Shown piece after piece: positions 47,750-59,725 of a stretch of 64,000 bases of DNA. Positions within the stretch are counted from its first letter, which is position 1. Every line of letters begins with the position of its first letter. The stretch lies in contig CAJNOL010001059.1 of assembly GCA_905250125.1 (NCBI GenBank), positions 1-64,000 on the forward strand. The letters run 5' to 3'. Source of the stretch: Rotaria sordida. Its lineage: Eukaryota > Rotifera > Eurotatoria > Philodinida > Philodinidae. The notes below the pieces were generated by a model, which worked only from the letters and a program-made list of their open reading frames with translations, was not told where the DNA came from and did no database searches. A program made the position numbers and the translations under genes.

Positions 47750-48080
47750 TGTAACGTTTGAAGAGCTATATAGCGATCTCATCTATAACTTTCTAAGGGA
47801 TACCTAGGGTACTAAGGGTAACACTTTAAGATTTATCTCAGGATGCCAACGGTATCTTTTTGAGGACTATTGGGAGTTATGATGAGTAACCTGTTGAGAG
47901 CTCTCTGAGGGTACCATAGCTACACTCATACCCACCTTTTTCAAACGTTGGATACTAGTTTTGTTGAGAACTGTGAAGCAGTATATAATACCGAAAGAGC
48001 CGAATATTCAGTCGAGGAGTGAAGCGAATCGCGCGAACGAGTGTTATTTGTAGTTATACGTTGTGAAAAATAAAAATATT
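47750..48080 (+). mobile_element. Possible solo LTR (fossil)
   Basis: A segment opening with TGTAACG has, in the order expected of an LTR, a TATATAA box near 47973, an initiator-like TCAGT near 48010, a GC-rich patch (GCGAATCGCGCG) and an AATAAA signal near 48067. No internal retroelement genes are adjacent. It would be a solo LTR if confirmed. The right end and a target duplication were not established. Confidence 0.3.
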
Positions 48081-48311
48081 TACTTATGAATATATATTAA
48101 GTAGCTATGAATAATGATTAAGTAGTGCTTGAGATTAAATAGCAATGATATAAGAGGTAGCTGAAAATATAATCAATAACTAAATCTTAGCGGTAAAATA
48201 TGTGTTTATTTCAAATAAAAAAAAATCAATATAATGAATACTTTAGATTATGAAAGCTCAAAAAATTTCAATGAAGTAATATTTCTGTATAAAAAAAAAC
48301 CATCCATAAGT

Positions 48312-49785
48312 TTATTCTTCTAAAACTCTTGATTTTGTTTTTTTTTCCAATGCAATTTTCAAACCTTCTAGAGTACCATTGAATGATGAATCACGTTATG
48401 TACAAACACTACTCATTTGTTTACTTAACACATCAAAAAATATATGAAAATCACGAGAATGCCGTAATTGTTTCATTGTTTCAATACATAATTCTTTTTC
48501 ACCCAGTAAAGAACATACATCAGATAAAGATTTACATTGGTTTTTTGCATAAGTTCGTAAATCATCAAATATATAATCAACATAATTACTTAATTAATTG
48601 TAATTCATCCCATTTTACATCAGTAATTGGTATTTTGTCGGGATGACTCCATGAAATATTCAGTGAGGAATTTAGTTTTTTAGGAATAATTATATAGAAT
48701 CGAAAATAATTCTTTCCTTTATTACCTTCGCCCCAATTGCCTAATGCTAAGTTTAAAATTTCATCATTTGTTATAGATTCAACAAATTTTTGTAAAGTAC
48801 TTAAACTTGGATCTGTCTGATTAAAGAAAAATTTACTTTCATCTAATGAATCCACTATAACTGTTGCAGTCAAATTCAATGTACTTAAGAAATTAATTAA
48901 CAAAGAAAATTGATCACGATAAGAACGTTCCAAAATAGTTAATGGTAAATATTCGATTTTTTTATGCATTGCTACTAGTAGTCTTAAACAATCATCAACA
49001 GATTGAGTGTGACGTTTGACTTTAATTTTACGATGTTTTTCTGTTAACACAAGGAGTAATTCTTGATTATTACTACTTGATTGAAAATCATTATAATTAA
49101 ATTTCCAACATGTCAAGCCACAGTTTGTTATTTCATGAAGTAATTGATTAGCGATTTTGCATAAAATAATAGGATCTCCTATACAATAAAAACTTAATAG
49201 AACTGCTACTTCTTTACGAGTTTGTAATATTGTTGAAGATTTCTTTTCTTCGAAAATTTTCAAGTTGTTTTCATTGATGAAAGGTCGAGCGATTTCAGTC
49301 AAAATGACTTGTAAGAAATGTTCTTTAGTCCAATATTTGCGAATTTTATCATAAAAATCATCAGAAATATCAAAATTTTCAACAAAATTATCTAAATAAT
49401 TATTAATATTCGCACCATATATTGTAAGAAGAATTTGATTATTTTGTGGAAATCTCGCAATAATGCATTGTCTCATTTGAGTGTTTTCAGCACCTCGAAG
49501 TGCTTGAACAATCATTGATTTTGATAATAGAAGTTTACCAGATGGAAATAAGTGCATAAAATCAGAAAAAAAGGCGACATTCACTATTTATATTTTCAAG
49601 TTGTTCTGCATTGTGATATGATAATGGATTCTCAACATTCACAAGACCATAGTAATTATAAATATAACGCTCTGCAATCCTAGTTAAATCGCACGCTCTT
49701 GGCGTTTGGTTGATGTATTGTAATATACCTGTCAAGAGCACCTCTATAAGACCACATATAAAGATTGCTCCCAAAGAAAAAGAGA
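48312..49785 (-). pseudogene. Decayed ATPase-like gene of unknown family
   Basis: Minus-strand reading from 49774 gives IFICGLIEVLLTGILQYINQ and ACDLTRIAERYIYNYYGLVN; after a frame change near 49575 comes a 330-aa open block. The block contains LNLTATVIVDSLDES, which looks like a Walker B strand (hydrophobic run, then D..DE), and a later FRFYIIIPKKLN strand in a sensor-like position. Another frame change near 48590 leads to FDDLRTYAKNQCKSLSDVCS and an end at 48312. No clear Walker A (GxxxxGKS) was found, so assignment to STAND/KAP-type ATPases is tentative. The long conserved-looking frame suggests recent loss. A frame change in a T-run (around 49570) could also be a sequencing error. Confidence 0.6.
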
Positions 49786-51049
49786 GAATGCAAAACTAAT
49801 GCTTTAATACGTTTCTATAGACAAATACGTCGCACATGGTATTCTCCTCTACTAATGCTGCTGTATCGTCAATTAGTTTTTTCTTTTCTCTCGGATGGAC
49901 ACGCATCTTGTGACAAATATGGATTTTTCCATTTCTATTATCATTGGTCTATTCAACTATGCGAATGTCGCATTACTTCTATCGTAAACCGAAAAACTAA
50001 TGCATTTATTTAGATTATCTTTTCATTGTATTGATCAAAACAGTAATTGTACACAAAGTTAGTGATACCTTAAAATATTGTTATATGATATTTTCATTAT
50101 GAAAATTTTTCTTTTCTTTTTTATCTCTCTTGATCTATGACCTACTGAAACCGATTGGTGTAGCGTTAGACATTAGTTTCTGATGTCAGATTTGTTTATT
50201 AACTGTCTTTTGGTACTAATAATCGAGCAGTTTATATTATTGAAAATACATGTAAGACTTGTTCGTTCAGAAGTAATTTCTATTTTTCATACTATAACAA
50301 TTAATCATTGTAAGCGGAAAGGATAACTTTTCAATACCACATTCAAAGAGATTCAGATGTTGCAAAAATACTGTATCTATGTTTATGAAATCATAGAAGA
50401 AAAAGCATTGGACTATTAATAGAAATAGGGTAGAGAATCCTTTCTATTGATATAAAAATAGTCTATGTAGAGCATCGAACTTGATGATCACTAACTCACA
50501 TAAATCAATAAAAATCTACAAAAACAAATACAAGATCTTAGTTAAGGGATTGAGGAACTATTGATCGTTGCCAATTGTATAAGTAGCAAATTTTGGTTTG
50601 AAAAAAAATACTCATTTGTTAAAAAGTTCTGTATAGAATCAACTCTGTTATGTTCTGTATCTATTTGGATACGGTCATAAGGTTTTTGTCTGCCATGATT
50701 TGCTTCTCTTGTTCTCGTTCTCTCTATGATTAGATCTATGCGTTGGACTTTTGCTTTTCTTTTCCTCTTCTTTGCTCTCAAAGGGCTTTGATACATCATC
50801 CGCTTTTTCTCATACTATATATGGTTGTTTAGTCGTCGCAAAGATTGATATATAGAGAAATAAATTACAAATGGAACAAAGATCTCACAGCTGTTGCGAG
50901 GTGATTTATTCAAAATGTCACTATGCATAAAAAATGTTCCCTCAATAAGACAGTTTACGACCAATATATGTACGAACTGATAGTAAGTTTTAAGAATATT
51001 TGACTTTGATCGATTCGATTCAAGAAAAACATGAATCGATCCCATCTCT
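49786..51049. other. Non-coding stretch
   Basis: Lies between the ATPase-like relic and the 5' flank of the first F-box gene. Open frames here (49765-50013 plus, 50542-50799 minus) have no recognised motif or splice partners. Confidence 0.35.
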
Positions 51050-52013
51050 GACGAGTAGGTATATGTACAGAAGCAACACAAAATGTTGAATAGTCTAAAA
51101 TTAGTACTATTCACGAGTACTATTGAAATTTCGTAACACATTATTTCTTGAAAACAGATGTGAACATTAAATTCATCTATATAGTCATCATAAATGTGTT
51201 CGCTAGAGTATGTTAAATTCTCTCTAAATATATCGTCCTTGTTATGAGAAGTAGCCACATGAGTGACCAAAATACACTATACAGCCGAGTTTCATTACGA
51301 GAATTTCATTAAGATCTAACATTTTATTAGTAGTCATATGTTGAAAGGGTACTTTGTATTCTATCGGTTAATATTTTTGATCGAACACGTTCTTTCTCTA
51401 TTAATTCATATTTATTTGAAAATTAATGTTTGTTATGCTATTTTGTACGAATATTTTAAAGTTGCCTACTGTTAAAAACATTATGCGTCTATGTAAAACA
51501 TGTCAGGCTGTCCAAGAACAGAAGCACATTCATTTCACATATTATTCATCGTACTGTTTTGACTAATAGACTTAGCTTTATTTACTTTTGATTTCAAATC
51601 TCGTAGATATGTGTCATACCAATGGATGATAGACATGTCAAATAGAAGGTAAAAGATAAGAAGATAACTTAACATTCCTTTTCGTTTGTAGAATTATACA
51701 AATGAAAAAAAACAATGCGCAGCATCTCTTACCAATAAAAATCCTATAAAACATTGAGAGTAGCGAACTTAATAAATTGATTAATTTTCAATTAATTAAT
51801 TAAATTGTATATGAATTAAATGCTACTATAAACTCTCTCATAGCCAATCATAACATATCATCAATGAATAAGAAATCTTTCGTTACATGGAAATTTTTCG
51901 ATGATTAATACCAGTGGGTATTTTTTTTTTGTTGTAGAAGGTGTGTGAAAGCCATTCGAGAAGAATACTGAATTCATTTGATTTTATATGTGAAAGATCA
52001 TTTTCTTATTATC
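51050..52013 (+). promoter_or_regulatory. Promoter region of F-box gene 1
   Basis: Homologous to the other F-box 5' flanks, with TTCAATTAATTAATTAAAT near 51790 and TCTTTCGTTACATGG near 51880. The position equal to the TATA box reads TGTGAAA (51943), 71 bp before the start codon, so the box itself is lost here although the spacing is kept. Confidence 0.7.
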
Positions 52014-53442
52014 ATGAATAATATTCTATCTTCAACTTCACATCGACTTGAAATACTTCCTGATGAAATTTTTCTTGAAATCTTCAAATATTTAAAACCA
52101 ATCGATCTTCATAGTTTCATAGGACACAATTTACGAATCAATAATATTATACATGGTGTAAAACTAAACATCATTATTCAGTATTCTGAAGAACAAAATG
52201 ATTTCTCTTATGTGAAGAGTTTTCTTCCAAATCAATTCATTCGTTTAGAATTATGTTATCCTTGTGAAGCATTGGATTTACACTCTTATACACAGCTACG
52301 CTCATTGAAATTCGATTGCATTTTTCTGTTGGAACAACAATTTGATCAAGTAAGTTGAATGACTGTGTCTTACATGTCATACTATCAAGAAATCGATACA
52401 GAAGTATGAAGCATACGTCATTATTATTATTATTATTATAGGTACTCACTGTTACCTTGCCATATCTTGAACAATTGTCCATTTGTAATGTTTCATATTC
52501 CTTCGGAAAAGAACTATTACTTTTGATTCTTGACAGCAAACATTTTCCATCACTTAAATTTTGTCAATTTTCTGGAAAATTTTACTATATGCTAGATTTT
52601 AATAAGCTCTATCAATTACCAAATCTTACAATTCGTACACTTTTACTTGGTAAATGGAATGCTTCAATGTTAGGTCCTTTACTCAATTTTCTACCTAATT
52701 TACATCGATTTGAAACAAGTTTTTCAGAATCTATTAATGAATCATTGCATTTTAACATGTATCACACATCAATTGAACATTTACGAATAAGTCTTATGGA
52801 TGTATTCAATGATCTTGAGAAGATACTTCCATATATGCCTAATTTAAAACAATTACGTGTCACAGGAAAGATTCCTGAACATTCGATATCAAAGAATTTC
52901 GAAAACTTGAGTAAAATTCTATGTGTTCATACACCTGATCTACAAAAATTCGATTGTGAATTATATTGTCATGGATGTAATGAACAAGCTGATATTCTTA
53001 TCATACAACAATTTCATCCACTTTTCAATCTAATACAATGTCATTTAGGACGATTTTTAAGTCAATGTTACACGACTGATCTAACGACACATACAACTTT
53101 GAAGGAGTTTGCATGTGAGTATAAAGAAATTTTCTTCAAATGATGTTTGAATTTTATATGCAATGATTATATAATTATTTGTAGTAAATACGATATATAT
53201 GATAGACAAAATTTATCGATAGAAGTTTAAATTAATTTTAATTGAATATGATATCATTATTTTTAGATTTTAATCCAACAAGAAACGATACAGCTGAGTA
53301 TTGTGAAGAAATCCATAGATGTAACAGTGGTAAATATTATAACGATGATCATAACTCGATTAATTCTGGACTTGACTATCGTACAATATACAAAGAAAAT
53401 TATCTATCTCTTCTATGGAATCGTAATGACAATGACTATTAA
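52014..53442 (+). CDS. F-box protein, tandem copy 1
   Basis: Three exons (52014-52349, 52442-53114, 53267-53442) give 394 aa. Residues 12-47 form an F-box (RLEILPDEIFLEIFKYLKPI, then FIGHNLRINNIIH). The middle is leucine-rich with LRR-like spacing (LPNLHRFETSFSESINES; ILPYMPNLKQLRVTG; FDCELYCHGCNEQADILII). Exon 3 adds a hydrophilic tail with SGKYYNDDHNS. F-box proteins link substrates to SKP1-CUL1 ubiquitin ligases; the substrate is unknown. Introns lie at the same places as in copies 2 and 3, and the exon 2 donor GTGAGTATA is shared with copy 2. All three exons are open. The predicted TATA box is degenerate, so expression may be weaker. Confidence 0.88.
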
Positions 53443-54110
53443 TTTGGATAATAGGAAAAAAAAGTGTGTTGAATTAGAATTTTTACAAATATAAAATTAA
53501 ATTTTTTAGATTAAATGCTTAATATAGTTTATCTTGAAATGGTGAAAGCATTCATCAGTAAATTTAAATGAATAAAAGGCATAGATTAAGCAGATGTTCT
53601 ACTCTGTATCTGCTAAGCGTTAAAGTTGATGTCCCTTTTCATTGAGAAAATTTTTCACCATCTCATTGGAAATTCTATGTACAGACAGTGCTTTTCTCAT
53701 GAAGAATTGTTCATTTGATAGAAAGTTTATGAGAAATAGAAGAAGGAAAAGTTTAATTTAGAGTATAACAAATCACATCAACTAATATGAAGCAGATAAT
53801 TTTTTAATGCAGTGTGAAGTACAACATTTCTGTTATTGGCCACGTACGCATTCAACCTTCATACTTTGCGTTGCGATGTTCTAGAGAACAGCGAGTCACT
53901 AGAGATTCGTTCGACGTTTGTTAGGGAGATCCTTGTCTCGAGATAATACCAAGGTTTTCGACTCTTCAATAAATTCCACAAAACAGTGATTTTGACGATT
54001 TGATCATCATCGTTTAGTTGAGATAATTAAAATTGGTGAGTTAGTCACTAGTCAATTGTTGTGAACAGAAGAAATAATGAAAACTTTCGATAGAACAGGA
54101 TCTATTCTAG

Positions 54111-54163
54111 GTGAGGGCGTGGGTGTGGGTGGGTGTGGGGTGTGGGTATGGAGTGTGGGTGTG
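54111..54163 (+). repeat. Degenerate TGTGGG-type G-rich tract
   Basis: The plus strand reads GTGAGGGCGTGGGTGTGGGT, then GGGTGTGGGGTGTGGG, then GAGTGTGGGTGTG. TGTGGG is the telomere repeat reported for bdelloid rotifers (established knowledge). Here it is short and imperfect, so it is an interstitial relic or a chance G-rich microsatellite. Confidence 0.6.
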
Positions 54164-54384
54164 AGAGAATAGAAATTCTACACTCGTATCCACCCGTACC
54201 CTAGTTTACAGCGAATCTTCAATTGCCAGATGTGTATTCAAAACGTCAATGAAAGTTCTATAAAGCTGCACGAAGATCACATATTTAGAATTAATCATTC
54301 AGGAGTTATAGGTATTCTAGTCGAAACTCTCAGTGATTTTTCTAGCAGTTTCTATGAAAAAAGTTTTTTTTTGCTGTCTCGTTT

Positions 54385-54590
54385 TCGATAAAAAAACCTG
54401 TTATTTCGACAGTTAGAAAATTGATTAAACAAACTTCAGACAACGTAGTAGGAAAACCTATAATATACGATTCAATACATCACCATTTCCTCTTTCGAAT
54501 GATGCAAACTACAGCTCTCTATCTTATTTCTATGAAAAGTTATTTCAAAAATATCCACTCGCTCTTTTTTTTTTAAATATACATTAGTAT
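54385..54590. repeat. Partial family C element (right part)
   Basis: GATTCAATACATCACCATTT, CTACAGCTCTCTATCTTATT and TATGAAAAGTTATTTCAAAA match the right arm of the element at 28630-29182 (GATTCGATGCGTCTTTATCT, ACAGTTCTCTATCTTACC, TATGAAAAGTTATTCAAAAA). The left arm is not seen. Confidence 0.65.
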
Positions 54591-55239
54591 AACCGTCACA
54601 TTTGATAGAAAAACAACTCTTATGAAAATTTTATTATTATGATATTAGTTGAAGAATGATCAAATTCCATAGAAAAAATAGTGCATTGTTTGTACTATCA
54701 CTGCATATAAAACGAAAATTTCTTCAAGTTTTCTATACGGAAGTAAAGTATCTTTGCCATTACTTTTAGATAGCCCTAAGTATCATGTAGTCAAAGAGAT
54801 GAAGAGTATGAGTAAGGATGACACTTTATTTCTATTTTGCTATTATAAAGCATAGTAAAGTAAAGAAGAGTGAAGCAAAATAGATACAGTTTCATTACAA
54901 AATAGATGATGCAGCAAATATGACATTTCGTTTGGGAATCAGATAAAGATTTTTATTGAGTGTCAATATTCCACCAGTTTTATGGTATTCAATTCGCAAA
55001 ATATTTAAATAATTTCCTACGGAAGATTATGTGTCATAAGTTTTCTTGCTATTCTGCTTCACACATTGACGACGAATAGTATCCGTTGAAATAAAAAACA
55101 TCAAAAAAGGTATTGCACACTCTTCGTGTTAAAATGAAAGAAGAGAAGAAAGTGTTGCAAAACAAAATTGGAAAATATGGAACGTGAAAAAGATGAACTA
55201 ACTAAAAGAACAGATCTTGAATTTCATCGATTTTCGGAA

Positions 55240-56307
55240 AACCAAAGTTTGAGTCAAGATAAACGCAAAAAAGCCAAAACGAACGAGATATTCATCATCA
55301 GTACAGGATTCAACAACAAATAATTTATATTTCATTAGTATTCATGGAAAAAATGTTTTCTTGAGTTCATTTGACTTGAAGAATTTTCGAGAAAAATTCA
55401 AATTCAAATTCTGATGAACTAAAATGTGCATTATGTTGAGAATACGATCTAAATTTCAAATATATTGAAATGTATGCATGGTTATATAAATAAGAACAGC
55501 ATAAAATGTTGAATTGTCTAAAATCACGATTATTTTCGGATACTATTAAAATTTCATAATGCAGTATTTCTAGAAAATTGATGCCAACATTAAATTCAAC
55601 TATACTCTATTTATCATGTGTCGATAGAGTAGTTCACATTTTATTGGTTAATATTTTATTGAAGAAGTTCTTTTTTTCTACTGATTCATGTTTATTTCTA
55701 AATAATTTTTTCCTGCCAGTTTTTACACAAGCTTTCGAGTTCACTAATCTAAGAAAGATTTCGCGTGGGTGTGTGTGAAACATGTAAGACTACTCAAGAA
55801 TAGAAATGTATTCATTTCAAATATTAATCATCATGCTCTTTTGAATGTGAAACTCAATTTTCTTTCCTTTCGATTTTGACACTTCTTCATATGTGATGAT
55901 TTGATGAATGATACGCATGTCATATACAAGGTGAAAGATAAGCAGATAACATAATATTAATTTTCATTTGTGCAATTCTACAAATAAAAAAATACGCAGT
56001 ATCTCTACTATCGAATAAATCTTTAAAAAAATTGAGAGTAGCGATCGTGATACATTTCTCAATTCTCATTTAATTAATTAAATAAGATGTGCGTTAAGTG
56101 CTACTATAAATCTTATGATTGTCAATGATGAAATGTAATTGATAAAATGATAAGCCTTGTAATATATGTAACTATGAAATATCTCTTCTTTTTGTTTTGA
56201 TGATTAATACTAGTGTGTTTTTGTTGTGCAAGGTGTATAAAAACACCGGTCGACTACAGTGATAAATTGATTAAATTTTATATATTAAAGATAGTTTTCT
56301 TATTATC
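55240..56307 (+). promoter_or_regulatory. Promoter region of F-box gene 2 with TATA box
   Basis: Homologous to the other F-box 5' flanks. It has TTTAATTAATTAAAT near 56070 and a TATAAAAA box at 56236-56243 followed by ACACCGGTCGAC. The box lies 72 bp before the start codon; transcription would begin about 30 bp after it, leaving a leader of about 40 nt. Confidence 0.75.
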
Positions 56308-57596
56308 ATGAACAATATTCTATCTTCCATTCCAAATCGACTTGAAATACTTCCCGATGAAATTTTTCTTGAAATCTTTGAATATTTAAAACCAATCGAT
56401 TTGATAAGTTTCATAGGACATAATCAACGAATCAATAATATTATACACGATGTAAAACTAAGCATCGTCATTGAACGTCCCAAAAAAGAAGAACACGAAG
56501 AAGAAGATTTCGATTATCTGAAGAATTTTCTTCCAAATCAATTCATTCATCTGGAATTACATCACCATTGGAACGCATTAAATTTACATTTGTATACAAA
56601 ACTACGTTCACTGAAACTCAATTGTACTTTTCTGTTGAGAAATCAATTTGATCAGGTAAGTTGAACTAGTGTGTTTTGTTTGTCGTACTATCGAGAAACT
56701 GACACAAAAGTACGAATGTATATTATTATTGTTATAGGTACTCACTGTTCGCTTGCCATATCTTGAACAATTTTCCATATGTAGTGTTCCATATGCTTTC
56801 GGAAATGTATTATTACCTCATATTCTTGACAGCAATAATTTTCCATCGCTTAAAGTTCTTCATTTTTCTGGAAAACGTTACTATATGCTAGATATTCACA
56901 TGCACAATAAAACGCCAAATTCAACAATTCGTACACTTATTCTTCATAGATGGAGTGGATCAATGCTAGTCCCTTTACTCAATCTTCTACCTAATTTACG
57001 TCGATTGAAAATGATTTTTTCAGAATCTGTTAACGAATCAATGAATTTCAATATGTATCAAATGTCACTTACACACCTACGAATAAGTGTTTTAAATCCA
57101 TCTAATTCTCTCGAAAAGATACTTCCCTATATGCCTAATTTAAAACAATTGCATATCACAGGAATGATTCGTGAACAGTCGATATTAGAACATTTTACAA
57201 AATTGACTAATATACTTCATATTCATACACCTGATTTACAAAAATTCGATTGTGAATTATTTTGTAATGGAATGAATGATCATATCGATATTCTTATTAT
57301 ACAACAACTTCATCCACTTTTCAAACCAATACAACGTCATTTAGGAGATTATCCCTATCAATGTTTTGCGACTAATCTAACGAAATATTCACATCTGAAG
57401 GAATATGCATGTGAGTATATAGAATTTATTTCACGTAATTTTTCAATTTTTATATGTAATCATTATATAATAGTGGTAAATACGATATATGATATCATGT
57501 CTTTTAGATAGGAAGCGAACAATATTCGACTCTTTTGAGTATTGGGATGATACGTGTAGAGATGACAGCGGTGGATATTATGACGATGATGAATAA
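56308..57596 (+). CDS. F-box protein, tandem copy 2
   Basis: Three exons (56308-56655, 56738-57410, 57508-57596) give 369 aa. The F-box (RLEILPDEIFLEIFEYLKPI) is followed by an acidic insert (KKEEHEEEDFDYLKNF) absent from copy 1, then the same leucine-rich body (LPYLEQFSICSVPYAFGN; LLPNLRRLKMIFSESVNES; HTPDLQKFDCELFCNG). Exon 3 encodes a short tail ending SGGYYDDDE. Exon 2 is exactly the same length as in copy 1 (673 nt). The gene converges on a SUCLA2 pseudogene fragment, mirroring copy 3 and the true SUCLA2. Its role as an SKP1-CUL1 adaptor is inferred from the F-box only. Confidence 0.88.
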
Positions 57597-58140
57597 CTCA
57601 ATTATGAACATGGCTATTTTTAAACAATACAAAAAAAAACTGATTTATCTTTTCTATAGAATATTTATAGCGAGGACTATTAATTTAGATAATTGGCAGA
57701 AAAAAAGCTCGTTTAATTAACAAGTTTAGAAAAATGAAACTAGGTTTTTTAAATTTTAAATGTTATACATAGATAATTTTGACACAATGAAATTGTTGTC
57801 ATTGAATTTTATATGAATAAAATATCTTGTTTTAATTATGATTATAAGCAAGATGAAGTCTGAAAATTAGATATATTTGTTTCTTTATCCATCTTGTTTT
57901 ATTTGAAAGGAAAAGTATCCAAAGAAAAAAGACATAAAAATATGTTTTTATTCACAATGTTGTCAAAAAAAAGATTGGGTATGTTTCTGCATACATAAAC
58001 ATTTGACGAAGGAAAGGAAAAAAAAAATTAAATCAATACACAAATTCGCTATACTATCTGAGCAAATTTCAGCATAAAGTTCGTAATGTTATATATTTCG
58101 AAAAGATGTATCGTAAGAAAAATAGTCGAGATAGAGAAAA

Positions 58141-58690
58141 TTAAATTGATAATTCAAATTGAACAACTATCGAAGCAGATCGAGTGTTTTCAAATGACAG
58201 AAGCAATAATTGCTTTAGCATCATCAACTTGTGTACTGCACACAATACCTTCAAATTTATTGAAAAACATAGTTTGTACCTAATCAAGTAAAACAAAATA
58301 AATCGATCGATAAATTCGAAAATCAATTTTTTGAACATACTCATGGATCAACAACAATTAATTCAAATACATTTTTTACTTGTGCAGCTGCAACTGCAGT
58401 TCCGCCACTAACATTAAGAAAATTAGCTGGATCACTACATCATGTAATTTAATTATAACCATCGTAGGCATAACTACTAATTTAAATTAGATTCTTCATG
58501 TTTAACATCACGTCAATCTTTTCGTGCATAACCTTTTTTTTTTTTATTAAATACAGCATGTTGTCGAAATCCTGAATTACCATCAACATTAATCTTACAA
58601 TTCATACCTATAGAAAAGATTATTTTCTTAATAATGGAGAACAATAATCAATAGATTTTTCTATCAGATCTTGTAGTTATAGGATATTTC
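58141..58690 (-). pseudogene. Duplicated 3' fragment of SUCLA2
   Basis: Minus-strand sequence matches the last exons and introns of SUCLA2 at 61972-62760. The C-terminal block coding VQFEL..., the GGI-region exon end and the MDCKINVDD exon start (as TTACAATTCAT at about 58598) are all recognisable. Intron sequence is retained, so it is a DNA duplication, not a retrocopy. Several internal segments present in the parent are missing, including most of the penultimate exons and part of the ATP-grasp/ligase CoA exon, and the frame is broken. It sits directly after F-box copy 2, as SUCLA2 sits after copy 3. Confidence 0.9.
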
Positions 58691-59029
58691 ATAACTTCTA
58701 ACATGAGCACAGCTTTGTTTTTGAAAGTGATGTAACATGGTGTATTGTATCAAAGCGCATGATAATTTTTAAGTCTGTTAAAACTGATAGAATTGAGTCG
58801 ATTTCGATGCACTCTTATAATTTTGTTACGTCTCAACTGCTTGTACTACCCACAGAATCCAAATTGGATCTAGTTATGAGATAAATTGTAATTATAGATA
58901 GCACTCCAAGAATTTTTATTAGTAAAATATATTCTGAAACTATTTTCTTCTCGATGAACTTGAATTCTTTCTACTAGTAAATTTGAATTTTGACTAGAAA
59001 ACATTTTCTACCATCGTTTATAGTTGATA

Positions 59030-59725
59030 TCGATGATTTGTGAATACATTATTATGTTTCATCTACATGTAACTTTTTCTTAAGCAGTTATATAGCAAAA
59101 CTGTAGTTCGTATATAATCGGTTATTATTTTATTGAATAAATTTTTGTTGTGTCTGCTAATTCATGTTTATTTAAAAATGAATTCTTCTGCAATTTTCTA
59201 TCAATCTTCTAGAGTTGATCATTCAAAAAAAAAGATTTCATCTGTGTGTAAAAAATTTAAGACTGCTCAAGAATAGAAATGGTAGACTCAACTTTCTTTA
59301 TTTCTGATTCCAAATCTTCTTCATCTGCAGCTCATCAATAGATGATGCAATGTCGAACAGAAGGTAGAAGATAAATAAATAACTTAAAATTATTTTTCAT
59401 TTAGTGAAATTCTACCAATGAAAAAAATACATGGGATCTCTATTATCGATAAAATCTTAAAAAAAAACATTGCGAGTAATGAAGTTGATAAATTATTGAA
59501 TTTTGAATTAATTAAATAAATTATATACGAATTTTTTGATTGACAATGAGGAAATATAATCGATGCATGGAGAGTCTTTCGTTGCATTTCAATATGAAAC
59601 TTGGAATATTCTTTCTCAATGAGTAATATCATTGGGTTTTTTTTTCCAAGTTATGTATAAATCATCCGACAACAAGAATAAATTTGTTTGATTTTTATAC
59701 TCTAAAAATAATTTTTTGCATTATC
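59030..59725 (+). promoter_or_regulatory. Promoter region of F-box gene 3 with TATA box
   Basis: Homologous to the other F-box 5' flanks. GAATTAATTAAAT lies near 59505, GTCTTTCGTTGCAT near 59575, and a TATAAAT box at 59656-59662 stands 70 bp before the start codon, followed by CATCCGAC. Confidence 0.72.

Larger units (their letters stand above)
53443..55239. other. Spacer between F-box genes 1 and 2
   Basis: Includes the 3' flank of copy 1 (AATAAA at about 53570), a G-rich TGTGGG-like tract (54111-54163) and a partial family C element (54385-54590). No coding content was recognised. Confidence 0.45.

Noticed and set aside
50815-51270. 151-aa open frame on the minus strand
   Set aside because: It lies antisense within the F-box 5' flank that is repeated at four places; the frame is not conserved in the other copies, so it is a chance opening.
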